DNA from: Malachius bipustulatus
Taxonomy: Eukaryota > Arthropoda > Insecta > Coleoptera > Melyridae
Reading direction: 5' to 3'
Assembly (NCBI GenBank): GCA_910589415.1
Contig: OU342631.1
Coordinates: 620,001 to 684,000 of the forward strand
Length of the DNA stretch: 64,000 bases
Below the pieces are notes generated by a model, which saw nothing but the letters and a program-made list of their open reading frames with translations, had not been told where the DNA came from and ran no database searches. This document shows positions 34,743-44,908 of this stretch, piece after piece. A program made the translations under genes and the position numbers. The first letter of the stretch is position 1. Every line of letters begins with the position of its first letter.

Positions 34743-35299
34743 TACAGGGTGGTGATGTAAACTTGGCCAAACTTTACAGACTGGTTCTTCAGACTAAAAT
34801 AACTAAAAAAAAAATTATACACAGGGGTGTCCGGAAACACTTCCCAAGAAAGATATACGGTTTCAAAGTATCAAGAATTGCAGTTTTAAAAATTTATGAA
34901 ACAATAAAAATAGAGAACTATTTTGTTTGTAACTATGGTTACAAATAATGTAATACAAAATTGTACTTGTATTTATGGTCCATTAATAATGCAGAAGAAC
35001 TAAGGGAACGTATTATTCAGAATTTTGAAGTGGTTAGAAATACTCCAGTAGTCCTAGACCGTGTAAGCGACTATGCTAGGGCCTTGTCATGCGTATATAT
35101 TGCCGAAGGTGGGCGGCACTTTGAACAGTTCCTTTAGTATGATGTTATTTTATTTATTACATTATTGGCAAGATTATTAATTTCTCAACATTTCTTAAAT
35201 GCAATTCTTGAAACTTTTTTCAAGAAATGCATTTTCATTATTTTATCTGAAGAATCGGCCTGTAAAGTTTGACCAAGCTTACAGTAAACACTCTATGTA
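34743..35299 (+). mobile_element. Deleted mariner-like transposon with TA-CAGGGTG end
   Basis: The ends are inverted copies of about 60 bp. The left begins TACAGGGTG, then TAAACTTGGCCAAACTTTAC. The reversed right end has TAAGCTTGGTCAAACTTTAC, with GGTTCTTCAGA / CGATTCTTCAGA following. Between them is only the 3' tip of a transposase gene. It is an internally deleted derivative. Confidence 0.8.
34976..35137 (+). pseudogene. C-terminal 53 codons of a mariner-like transposase
   Basis: The open frame contains NNAEELRERIIQNFEVV, a middle with RVSDYARALSCVYIAEG, and ends GGRHFEQFL followed by a stop at 35135-35137. This matches the usual C-terminus of insect mariner-like transposases (EELRxRI ... 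GGHFEHLL). Everything upstream, including the catalytic domain, has been deleted. Confidence 0.8.
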
Positions 35300-36341
35300 A
35301 TATAACCATTGGTTAAACAATATTCCCTCATTATAATTCTGAAGCCATATTGCAATTCAAATCAAGCAACGTCCTATGTAGATTTTTCTTCTGAATGTCG
35401 AGATAAAGTTGAATAATTCATAAAAGTCAATGTTCAAGTACATACTAGTCCTACTCGTGCTAAGGCAAAGTTTTTTTTAACTACCTACCTTGATGTTTTG
35501 TACTTTCTCTCTGATGCCGCATAGTTGGGATAAAGAATGTGCTTCAAACTTAGGCATTACATAATCTTGGAAACTTACCTGACTTTTACCTTAATCACTC
35601 CACGGGAATTAAACCTATTTTCAATAATCTCGGATTTTAATCTGTATGTATATACCTACATACTTATCCGAAAAGTATGGTCAGATTTAAATATCAGATT
35701 TTCGGGTCGAAATAACCCGACGTTTCTTTGTAAGCATATGTGACCAAAACCAAAACGACTCCTTCGTTGCTGAGCTACAAAAGTACCTACCTCATCGAGT
35801 GACAGAGATATTTTAAGGAGTATAAAGCAAAGTATAAATAAACTTATTTAGCAAAATCGAAATTTTTTTATTTAAGTAATTTTAGTTCACATGGAATTAT
35901 GCAATAAAGCTACCTACAAGATGGAAAAAGCTATGAAATATGAAGATTTACAGATTGTTATTTTCTTTTTCCATTTTAATTCATACAAACATTATTTATT
36001 TATTATGTCAAAAGACTGTTAAGTATGATCTACAATAATTTGTCAACATTCGGCTATTGAAGGTGTCTTAAATATGTCACTTATTTACTATTATTTTTCT
36101 TTCGAGACCCTGGTGTCCACGCCAGGGGCTTCCACATATTACATTAATAGAGAAGTTCATAAAATAACTGTAGATGTTCATTGTTCCTCCGATTTGAAAA
36201 ATTCAAAAGTCCTATTGTTGGCTAAAATCCTGCTATGAACTATATCTGCAAAAATAATATTTTTTCCATCAAAATACTTTCGAGTAACGCTTGTGAATTA
36301 TTTTTCTTTGAATGACAGGTAGGTATACTTATAGTTTATTA
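35300..36341. other. No gene recognised
   Basis: AT-rich non-coding sequence. The short + frame at 35537-35743 is not supported. Confidence 0.4.
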
Positions 36342-36702
36342 TACAGGGTTATTGGTAACTGGATACATTTCTTTGGTGATCTGATAAAACAAGAGGTAAG
36401 GATTAAATCATGGTATAAGATTAAATTAAGTCTAACATGCACTATACAAAAACTTCCATACCTTTTCTATTCCAAATGGAAGATTATAGTGTTGGACAAG
36501 TATTCCAGAGAAAAAAATACAAAATGGTAAAGTACATTTTTGAAAATCACATTTGAATACATTTAAATCAATTTTTTTAAGAAAAATTGAATGTCGAAAT
36601 ATCTCAAAATCTATTGAGTTTACGATAGTGCATGTTAGGCTTAATTTACTCTTGTTTTATCAGATCACCAAAGGAATTTATCCAGTTACCAATAACCCTT
36701 TA
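36342..36702. mobile_element. Foldback MITE with GGGTTATTGGTAACTGGAT arms
   Basis: Inverted arms of about 100 bp share GGGTTATTGGTAACTGGAT, CTTTGGTGATCTGATAAAAC and CTAACATGCACTAT. The left end has the TACAGGG terminus; the right end has lost it (TATAAAGGG). There is no coding potential of its own. Confidence 0.8.
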
Positions 36703-36794
36703 TATGTTTTTGTGACTACGATTTCGTCTGATAAAAATATTTTAAAACAGAATCAGATTCTTTAGATCAGATTAGATTTGTCGTGTGTAGGTTA

Positions 36795-37330
36795 TTGTGA
36801 CATCTCCACTGCGACCGAAGGCCTATTGTGGCTCACATCTAGTCGTGCTACATTAACCCCATCAGGTCCGCCTCTTTGAGGAAGCTGACCATCTTGACTG
36901 TTGTTAATGTATTCAATCAGGTCCTCCGGTGTGATAAAGCCTCTCCCGAAGGTTTGTAATCTGGTCCTTCCTAAAGCGGGACACTTACATATAGGATGTG
37001 TTTTGCTGTTTCGTCATCCTCTAAGCGCAGAAGATGATGATTCAGCTTGCACAGTATAGAGGCCTATTGAGGCTTTCAGTTCTTTCCTGTTAAGCTCCAA
37101 TAGTTCTTTGGTCCTTTTGTTTGAAGTACCCTGTATAAAGGCCTTCGAATGGTCTAACCTTGGTAAGTTTTGCTAGTGCTTCCTTTTTAGCCCAGTTTGG
37201 TATTGTTGTTTTCGCAATATCCGGTGATTTGACAAATGCTGGCTCTGGTCCGATAAATTCGGATCGGACGCATTTCCCAGCCGGCAAGTTAGTTATCTCC
37301 ATCCACAACCAGCATGGCCTGGAATCCAGA
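36795..37330 (-). pseudogene. LINE ORF2 C-terminal fragment
   Basis: The - strand encodes CVRSEFIGPEPAFVKSPDIA and then IPNWAKKEALAKLTKV, the region after RNase H in Jockey/R1-like ORF2 proteins. It continues to a NRKELKASIGL segment and, after frame changes, the tail CPALGRTRLQTFGRGFITPE and VEMSQ with a stop near 36797. The C-terminal zinc-finger part is degraded. It belongs to the same family as the remnant at 7.6-9.1 kb. Confidence 0.8.
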
Positions 37331-37385
37331 TTCTTAATACGTTACGAAAATATGGGCTGTTGTGAAAAAGTAAGTCAAACTCTTA

Positions 37386-38146
37386 AAGGCCCGGTTGTAC
37401 CATTCGCCGGTGAACTCTGGATCAACTGAACTAAGTTCAAAAGTAAACTAAGTTCATAGGCGGCCGCGTTGTACCATCCGTAGTCAAGCTCAGTTCAACT
37501 AAACCGGTTCAAGCGTAGGTTGGTATTACATTTCTAGTGGATTTTATAGGGATTTTTGATTTTACTAGAAATATTATTATTATTATTCCCTCACCACACC
37601 ACTTCATTTGACCTTGACCACCTAGTCACCCACTACCCAGTCATATAGGTTCTAATTATCTAATTACCTATCTAATAAAGTGATTATAATTGCCCATAGG
37701 ATATTTATATTTTGTTATTATAGTGCTTTAGTCTTAGTGTCCGTTAACTCCAGTTCTAATAAATTATGGACATCCATTATTAATTACAGATTATTCTTAT
37801 AATCACAACTATAATAACAACAAATATTATAAATGTATATCAAATAGAAATGAGTTCCTATCCTATCCTACGCAGTACTATGCACAAGAAAAAGTCCATT
37901 TTATTGTCATTAGAAACTCATTATTATTATATTAATATTATAACTTATAACACAAAGGCACTGTCGACTGTCGGCCATATGTAATTTCTCTTGAACTTGG
38001 TTTAAACGCACCCCAATGGCCGTTTAACTAAACCGGCAGTTGAACTCGAGTTCAGTACTGAACCAACGTGGTACAACACAAATGTGACGCTAATCTTGGT
38101 TCAACTTTGAACCTCCGTTGAACTTGGATGGTACAACCGGGCCTTA
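37386..38146. mobile_element. Non-autonomous DNA transposon with AAGGCCCGGTTGTACCAT ends
   Basis: A 761-bp block bounded by a perfect 18-bp inverted repeat, AAGGCCCGGTTGTACCAT, at 37386-37403 and 38129-38146. Subterminal regions hold repeated GTTGAAC and GTTCAACT words in both orientations. The interior is AT-rich and non-coding. The ends are PIF/Harbinger-like or hAT-like, but the target duplication is unclear. Confidence 0.75.
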
Positions 38147-38536
38147 GTCGTGATATACTTAGTTACAATTAGTCACACATATACATCTTTCTCATGACGA
38201 CACAATTTTTTTTTTAATTTTGTCACAGACGTTCGAAGCGCGAACGGGGGAAACGGTACTTAGAGAAGAAAATAGCCCAACTTTTTCCTACTCACGACTC
38301 TGGTTCAAAAGTATTGTTTTCTAAGATAAAGCGTCATTTCTTTTATTTTTCTCACTGTTTTAAAATTTTGGTTCAAGTCTTGGTTTACGAGATGCTGCAA
38401 CTCAGTTGACTCTGACTGTGTCATTAACCAGCTTGCTACTTTAGACTATCAGTCCTGTAGAATTAGACCAAAAAAATTGATTTTGATGATACACTAATCA
38501 ATCATGTATTAGAGATCAGCTTCAAGAATTCCAGAA
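38147..38536. other. No gene recognised
   Basis: Unremarkable AT-rich sequence between two repeats. Confidence 0.4.
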
Positions 38537-38950
38537 ATATGTACGGGAAGGTTCCCTGAAAAACATATATATCTATAATTAGAAAATTGGAAATATTGAA
38601 CCAATAATAATTGCCGTATAGATGAAAATTATATTATTATTCTTGTATTGGTTTTTAGGTTCTCAGGCTTACTTTTGTAGTTATTAATAAATTGATCAAG
38701 GGATTGATTAATCCCTTGATCACATATTATTTAATTAATAAAATCGGTACAAATAAAAATAAAATAATTTTTATGAGAACCTAAAAACCAATACAAGAAT
38801 AATAATATAACTATAATAGTGTCCCATCGATTATATAGCCGCCGCGGGGGTGGAGGGAGTTCAGTTTCCTTGCGTAAGTTATTAAGTTTTTCTCGCATAA
38901 TATTGGAAACGGTGAGTCGCATAGAGAAGAATTTATTATCCAAAATGAAA
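38537..38950 (+). repeat. Copy 1 of a dispersed repeat, split by a MITE
   Basis: The parts 38537-38565 (ACGGGAAGGTTCCCTGAAAA) and 38812-38950 (GTCCCATCGATTATA, GGGGGTGGAGGGAGTTCAGT, ATTTATTATCCAAAATGAAA) match 45636-45805 in order. The MITE region at about 38580-38810 interrupts this copy. BEL2 lies between the two copies, inserted at the edge of this one. Confidence 0.75.
38629..38810. mobile_element. MITE with perfect 37-bp inverted repeats and central hairpin
   Basis: The first 37 bp (38629-38665) and last 37 bp (38774-38810) are exact inverted copies. The centre contains a second perfect hairpin, GATCAAGGGATT at 38694-38705 against 38710-38721, with a 4-base loop. The perfection implies recent origin or repair. 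It lies inside the dispersed repeat described above. Confidence 0.9.
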
Positions 38951-38956
38951 GCTTAT

Positions 38957-39472
38957 TGTACGGTTTAGGTACACAAAGAACGAATAATGAACTGTATAAA
39001 TTAATAGACACACATTGAATTAATCTTTTAATGCAAAACTAGTAATTTTACACAATGCTGTAGAACAACCAATCAATTTAAAGGTAATTTCTAATTATGT
39101 AGACGATTATAATATGATTAAACGATTTAGTAAGATGAATAATTTGAATTAAGTCGGGGTAGGTATGTAGGTATTTATTTAGTCTGACGAACGAACGATA
39201 CGAAATAATACGAATATTAGAGACAGCAGGACTTCTGTCCTGGTCAACGAACGAAAAGCGAATCTTGCTTTGCACACCTGACGCAGGCAAGCAGGGGTTA
39301 CATTTTTACTTTTTCCCTATTCCACGAAGACCACCTAAGAAGTGCATCTCCCGGATCGATATTTAACAGAAACTTCGACATTTCAGTTCTTCTTCATCCT
39401 AAACTGTGTCTACATACACATAGACAGTGTCTACACGATTTAACTAATTTAAAAGCAGCTCAATCTGCAACA
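38957..39472 (-). repeat. BEL2 3' LTR (516 bp)
   Basis: Begins TGTACGGTTTAGGTACAC and ends CAATCTGCAACA on the + strand. It pairs with 44384-44903. Confidence 0.95.
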
Positions 39473-39657
39473 TATTCCCCCCCTTGGAGTCTCTGACTTC
39501 AAAAACACTAAATAAATTTTTTTTTTTTCTCATACGAAAATTTTCAACATAATTATAATTTCGGTTCTCTCTCGAACGAAATAATAATATTTTTTTTTTT
39601 TTATTTTTAAATCGTCGAACGAATAGACAAATAGTCTCGAAATTATTACTTGCATTG

Positions 39658-42600
39658 TTAATCTTGATTTGGCAGAGGGCAAACCTTTGAAATACTTCTT
39701 ATGAAATTTCCCCCCTGAGTTTTTAATTTAACCATTCGAACTTTGCCGTCAGCACCAGGGACGAGCTCTATAATTCTAGCTCTTGGCCATTTCAATGGAG
39801 GAGTATTTTCTTCTTTTATTAAAACGAGATCGTTATTTTTTAAATTTTCTGAAGGGTTTAACCACTTCGGACGATTTTGTAACCGATTTAAATACTCAAC
39901 TGACCACCGTTTCCAGAAATCATGTTGAATTTTAATGCAATGTTGCCATTGTGATAATCGATTTAATTTTATATGCGAAACATCCTTTTTTGAATATAAT
40001 ACACGCAAATATACGCAGGCGCCATAAGCTTTTAAGCTGGCGTCACAAAATCCGTGGATTTCGATACTTTCGATTGACAAATTTAAAGTTAGATTCTTCG
40101 GAATCTTCACCTCTTTTAGACACGGTAGCGAGAAGAAAAATTTATTCCATTCCGACATTAAATTATCTGGGAGATTATCATCCCACTCGATTTTACTGAT
40201 CCATATTTTCTGCATAATTAATTTTGCAGTTACTACGACGGGACCTAACAATCCAATAGGATCGAAGATTGAAGCAATTTTCGACAGAACTTCTCTTTTT
40301 GTGTAATTTTTAATTTCCTTAAATTCGGGCAGTGTCATTACGAGAAAGTCTTCATGAGAATTCCATTGCAAGCCAAGCACCTTACTAGACGAACTTTCAT
40401 TTTGAATGTCGTAATTATTTTTCGAATTATTTTGATTTGAATCAGCTTGGAAATCCTCATTCGAATTATTTTCATTGAACTCTGTAGAAAAATCTTTGAC
40501 ATTTGAATGCCACTTATGTAACTTAAATCCTGCGGTATTTAATAAACTAATTAATTGTGAAGAAGTTTCGATTAATTCATTTTTCGAATTTGAACTGACG
40601 AGCACATCATCGACGTATGTTTGCGAAAGTAACATTTTTGATGCAAGCGGGTAATTTTGCGATTCTTTTTCAGCCAGTTCTTTTAAACATCTAGTGGCAG
40701 CAAAGGGCGCGAAATTCGTACCATACGTGATTGTTAATAACTCTAAACATTGTAAAGGTTCATTTTCATTTTCACGCCACAGGATGTTCTGTAAAAATGT
40801 GTGATTCGGATTTACACGAATCTGACGGTACATTTTTTCAATGTCCGCAATGACTACGAAAGTACCTATCCGAAATCTACATATGATATCGAATAATTCC
40901 GGTTGTACCGTATAGCCTTTTAATAAAATATCATTAAGCGATAAACCCGATGAAGTTTTCATCGAAGCGTCAAAAACAACACGCAATTTTGTTGTTTCAT
41001 TATCTTCACGTATAACTGCGTGATGCGGCATAAAATATTTATTTTCTCCTTTCTCATTATGAGAACTTAGAGGGACGATTTTTGCATGATTTAAGTTTAC
41101 ATATTCATCGATAAATTGTTTATATTTTAATTTTAAATTTGGGTCTCTTAGAAATCGTTTTTCGAGACCAGCAAATCGTTTTCTTGCTTGCAAAAACGAT
41201 TCACCTAAATTACACGATTTATTTTCTTGATTTTTAAATGGCAAATTTATTTGAAACCGTCCATTTTCTAATCGAATCGTCGTTTCTTTAAAAATTTCTT
41301 CCGATTTTGCATTTTCGGGACTTAAAATTGTTTTCTCTTCGATGTCTTCTATCTCCCAAAATTTTTGTAACAGTTCATCGCTACTCGATGACGTATTTAA
41401 AAAAGAACAACAATTGGGTGAACTATTCCCTAGTTCATTATACGAATTAATATTAGAATGCTTTGGCTTATTATTTGCCAATTTACCGCCGACGACATAT
41501 CCTAAGAGTGTACTAAAAAGGGTTGGCATATCCGCCCCTAATTTAATCACTCCTGGAACGATTAAATCATAATAGACGTCTGCTCCTAGCAAGATGTCGA
41601 TTTTCGACGAGACATAAAACTTTGGATCAGCTAACATAATGTGATCCGGTATTTTTAAATTTGATACGTTTAGAGTAGTTTGCGGTAGTTCGCAAGTTAT
41701 TTTTTCCAATACTGCACACGAAACTTTGAACGAATTTTTTCTATAAACGTTTGACTTAATGGTTAAATCAACCATCTCATTTGATTGAGCATTTATTTGC
41801 GAGATTCCTGATATTTGCAATTCTTTACGATAAGTATTCGAATTTAATTTGTCTAGCAATTCTTTTGTGCACATGCTAATCTGACTCGCCGAATCCAGTA
41901 AGCACCTAGCCGAAACTGGATCGCCGTTGCGATTATAAATTGTTACCACTGCTGTGGCTAGTAGGATTTGCGAATTATTTTGCGAATAAGTGGAAAACGA
42001 TAACGAACTTTCGGGCTTATTTTCTTTATTTTTATTTTCATTTACGATACTTCTTTGCTTGGGATCGTCTTGCGACCTTGATTCTACTTGACTCGAATTC
42101 TTTTGATTTACGATTTGTCCCGATTCTCTATTTTCTGGCGTTGATCGATTTGAATTATTATTAGTTGAATAATGTTTATTTTGATATTGGTTTACACCCT
42201 CGTTTACACCATACGTACGATTTTGACGATTAAATTGACGATTAATTGTGCCTGAATTAGGTTTATGGAGATCCTGCCACTGGCTGCGACTTTCTGTGCG
42301 ACGAATTTGAAAATTTCTAGGATTTGAATGAACTTCTCGATCAAAATTGATATGAAGTAGAGTATTATGCCTTTTGCCACATTGCCAACAATTATTCCCA
42401 GTGCAAGTATCATCGAACGAATGTTTCCTAAACAGACATATTTTGCAAAAACCTCGAGAGGTTATAAAGTTGTTTCTTTCCTGAATAGTTAATTGTTTGA
42501 ATTTATAGCATTGATAAATCGAATGATGCTCTGAGCAAAAATTACAAATTAAATAGGATTGATTTCCTGTCGCCTTTCCTGTCTGTTGTTGATTCGAATT

Positions 42601-43620
42601 ATGAGTTGAACTAATAAAATGATTAACTTTCCTAATCGGTGTAGGACTAGTGCCTTTTGTTGCATCTATTTCCTCTAATGCTTTGCATTGCTTTTCTAAA
42701 AAATTAATAAATTCTTTTAACGTTGGTAGGTTCTTGGTATCTCGATGTAAGCAATAAGCCTTTTGCAATTGAAAATCCAATTTCTTGGAAAAAATGTGAA
42801 TTAAAATTAAGTCCCAAGAATCTACGGGTACATTTAAATTTTCCAAACTTTCGATATTTTGATTAATATGAGTTAAGAACTCCCTCAGGTTTTGAGCCTT
42901 TGGCTTCAATAAATTAGGTAAGTTTTCGAATAAATTGGTGATGTGCGCCTCGATTATCGCATACGTGTTTTTATATCTATTTTCTAACAACTTAATTGCA
43001 GATTGTAAATTCGAGCTTACCAACGACAAATTCTGTATTAAAGACAGTGCTTCGCCTCTCAAATATCCCTTAAGATAAATTAGTTTTTCGATATTATCTA
43101 AATCCTCATTATTTATGATGAGTTTAGTAAACAGATCATGAAAACTATTCCACTCTGCAGCATCACCTGAAAAAATTGGAATTTTGATTTCGGGCAGCTT
43201 AACTGTTTGAGAATTTGCACCCTTTGTATTTATACTTGTCGTAACACCCTGAACTAATTCGGCTACAAATTCTTTATTCGATTGTTGTAAATTCGATACG
43301 AAATTCTGAAATTCTACGTTTCCATCTAATCTAGGTTGTTGGGTGCTTAGACTAGTTAACTCTTCAATTTTGTTTTCTAACTTCGAAAACAAATTACAAA
43401 ATTTACTTTCTACATCCTCACTATCTTTAGTGGCATCTTCTTTAATCTCTGCGATCGATTCTTGTATATTTACATAACTCTGATAAGCTGCTATTAAATT
43501 TCTTTTGCGAATTTCGATTTGATTTTTATTATTTTCATTTTTTAAATTCTCCTCAACCCACGTTTCGATTTTTGTAATTAATCCTTTCGCGTAACCCCTC
43601 TTTTTCTTCAAATTATCCAT
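39658..43620 (-). CDS. BEL2 gag-pol polyprotein lacking integrase
   Basis: A 1320-residue uninterrupted frame starting MDNLKKKRGYAKG. Gag: coiled, charged N-terminus, then the DUF1759-type KLPEIKIPIFSGDAAEWNSF, then zinc knuckles CNFCSEHHSIYQC (about 357-370), CKIC...C (about 390-404) and CWQCGKRHNTLLH (about 408-422). Protease: CLLDSASQISM at about 570, with DSA instead of DSG. Pao-type RT: catalytic YVDDVLVSSN at about 1000, then IFDPIGLLGPVVV. RNase H starts with GFCDASLKAYGACVYLRV at about 1187-1206. Directly after it the frame jumps to the C-terminal DUF5641-type tail (KLNRLSQWQHCIKIQHDFWK to VCPLPNQD). The rest of RNase H, the HH-CC finger and the DDE integrase core are gone. Family members are usually several hundred residues longer. 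The product cannot integrate its own cDNA. Confidence 0.93.
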   Translation of the reverse strand: MDNLKKKRGYAKGLITKIETWVEENLKNENNKNQIEIRKRNLIAAYQSYVNIQESIAEIKEDATKDSEDVESKFCNLFSKLENKIEELTSLSTQQPRLDGNVEFQNFVSNLQQSNKEFVAELVQGVTTSINTKGANSQTVKLPEIKIPIFSGDAAEWNSFHDLFTKLIINNEDLDNIEKLIYLKGYLRGEALSLIQNLSLVSSNLQSAIKLLENRYKNTYAIIEAHITNLFENLPNLLKPKAQNLREFLTHINQNIESLENLNVPVDSWDLILIHIFSKKLDFQLQKAYCLHRDTKNLPTLKEFINFLEKQCKALEEIDATKGTSPTPIRKVNHFISSTHNSNQQQTGKATGNQSYLICNFCSEHHSIYQCYKFKQLTIQERNNFITSRGFCKICLFRKHSFDDTCTGNNCWQCGKRHNTLLHINFDREVHSNPRNFQIRRTESRSQWQDLHKPNSGTINRQFNRQNRTYGVNEGVNQYQNKHYSTNNNSNRSTPENRESGQIVNQKNSSQVESRSQDDPKQRSIVNENKNKENKPESSLSFSTYSQNNSQILLATAVVTIYNRNGDPVSARCLLDSASQISMCTKELLDKLNSNTYRKELQISGISQINAQSNEMVDLTIKSNVYRKNSFKVSCAVLEKITCELPQTTLNVSNLKIPDHIMLADPKFYVSSKIDILLGADVYYDLIVPGVIKLGADMPTLFSTLLGYVVGGKLANNKPKHSNINSYNELGNSSPNCCSFLNTSSSSDELLQKFWEIEDIEEKTILSPENAKSEEIFKETTIRLENGRFQINLPFKNQENKSCNLGESFLQARKRFAGLEKRFLRDPNLKLKYKQFIDEYVNLNHAKIVPLSSHNEKGENKYFMPHHAVIREDNETTKLRVVFDASMKTSSGLSLNDILLKGYTVQPELFDIICRFRIGTFVVIADIEKMYRQIRVNPNHTFLQNILWRENENEPLQCLELLTITYGTNFAPFAATRCLKELAEKESQNYPLASKMLLSQTYVDDVLVSSNSKNELIETSSQLISLLNTAGFKLHKWHSNVKDFSTEFNENNSNEDFQADSNQNNSKNNYDIQNESSSSKVLGLQWNSHEDFLVMTLPEFKEIKNYTKREVLSKIASIFDPIGLLGPVVVTAKLIMQKIWISKIEWDDNLPDNLMSEWNKFFFSLPCLKEVKIPKNLTLNLSIESIEIHGFCDASLKAYGACVYLRVLYSKKDVSHIKLNRLSQWQHCIKIQHDFWKRWSVEYLNRLQNRPKWLNPSENLKNNDLVLIKEENTPPLKWPRARIIELVPGADGKVRMVKLKTQGGNFIRSISKVCPLPNQD

Positions 43621-44029
43621 CTTTTTACAATATTACTTAACAAACGATATTTTTATAACACAGAATAATATAATAAACGATTTTTCATACAATGGTACGA
43701 CTGACGAACATTTAGGTACTTACGATATGACATACGATAATTACAGGTATATTAATATTATAAACACGAACGAAATTACAATTATTTATATTTTTACGAT
43801 CAAAGTTATCAACTTTAGTATTATTCACGAATTCACGAATAGTAGGTAGGTACATCAACCAAACCGACGAATTTAATTAGGTAGGTGGGTCTGAGTGCTT
43901 CTTTCGACTCATCAGCTGACGAATTAGGCTTCGAACGATTAATATGCAATTTTGTTGCGATAACGAAATAGGAAATAAGAAACTTTCCTCGAATAATAAA
44001 TGAAGAGGTACGTTACTCAGTTTGGTGGA

Positions 44030-44198
44030 ATCCAGGAACTTCTCTGCAATCCAGGACCTCGTTTTTGTGGAATCCAGGAATTGCTCTGCAATCCAGAAGC
44101 TCGTTTTTGTGGACTCCAGGGCCTTGTCTGCAATCCAGGAGCTCGTTTTTGTGGACTCCAGGGGCTTTTCTGCAATCCAGGTGCTCGTACAGAAGTTT
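44030..44198. repeat. Four 42-bp tandem repeats in BEL2 leader
   Basis: Four consecutive 42-bp units, each containing GGAATCCAGG or GGACTCCAGG, then TCTGCAATCCAG, then CTCGTTTTTG, the last unit diverged at its end. Because 42 is divisible by 3, the array stays open in several frames on both strands and produces spurious 60-130-codon frames with 14-residue repeats (for example STKTSSWIADKALE). I treat these as non-coding leader sequence. Confidence 0.9.
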
Positions 44199-44357
44199 CT
44201 CTGCAACAACCATACAACACGAAACACGAAATACTTGTAGTCGACAATGAACGATTCTGGACACTTAAAACTGCACAATTTTGTTTAACGACGTATTCAC
44301 TGCATCCATGGTACACTAGCAACTTCCATTAATTTCCATTTGCACTAAATTCAGTTA

Positions 44358-44377
44358 CAATCCGGCTCGAAGGACCA
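44358..44377 (-). promoter_or_regulatory. BEL2 primer-binding site, tRNA-Tyr type
   Basis: On the - strand, six bases after the LTR, TGGTCCTTCGAGCCGGATTG is complementary to the 3' end of insect tRNA-Tyr as I remember it (CCGGCTCGAAGGACCA). Its position next to the LTR end confirms element orientation. Confidence 0.85.
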
Positions 44378-44383
44378 CTTTTA

Positions 44384-44903
44384 TGTACGGTTTAGGTACA
44401 CAAAGAACGAATAATGAACTGTATAAATTAATAGACACACATTAAATTAATCTTTTAATGCAAAACTAGTAATTTTACACAATGCTGTAGAACAACCAAT
44501 CAATTTAAAGGTAATTTCTAATTATGTAGACGATTATAATATGATTAAACGATTTAGTAAGATGAATAATTTGAATTAAGTCGGAGTAGGTATGTAGGTA
44601 TTTATTTAGTCTGACGAACGAACGATACGAAATAATACGAACATGTATTAGAGACAGCAGGACTTCTGTCCTGGTCAACGAACGAAAAGCGAATCTTGCT
44701 TTGCACACCTGACGCAGGCAAGCAGGGGTTACATTTTTACTTTTTCCCTATTCCACGAAGACCACCTAAGAAGTGCATCTCCCGGATCGATATTTAACAG
44801 AAACTTCGACATTTCAGTTCTTCTTCATCCTAAACTGTGTCTACATACACATAGACAGTGTCTACACGATTTAACTAATTTAAAAGCAGCTCAATCTGCA
44901 ACA
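44384..44903 (-). repeat. BEL2 5' LTR (520 bp)
   Basis: Differs from the other LTR by two substitutions and a 4-base insertion near 44641. It is followed by the CTTAT target duplication. Confidence 0.95.
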
Positions 44904-44908
44904 CTTAT

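Larger units (their letters stand above)
38957..44903 (-). mobile_element. BEL/Pao LTR retrotransposon (BEL2), young, integrase deleted
   Basis: Two nearly identical LTRs (516 and 520 bp) are flanked by the 5-bp target duplication CTTAT (38952-38956 and 44904-44908). I see two substitutions and a 4-base indel between the LTRs. On the - strand the order is LTR, a tRNA-Tyr type primer site, a leader with four 42-bp tandem repeats, one gag-pol frame, a purine tract (39473-39487; on the + strand a run of seven C) and LTR. An in-frame deletion has removed most of RNase H and the integrase. Confidence 0.95.

Noticed and set aside
43877..44332. Overlapping frames of 60-133 codons on both strands
   Set aside because: They come from four 42-bp tandem repeats with no stops in several frames, located in the BEL2 leader; no family similarity.
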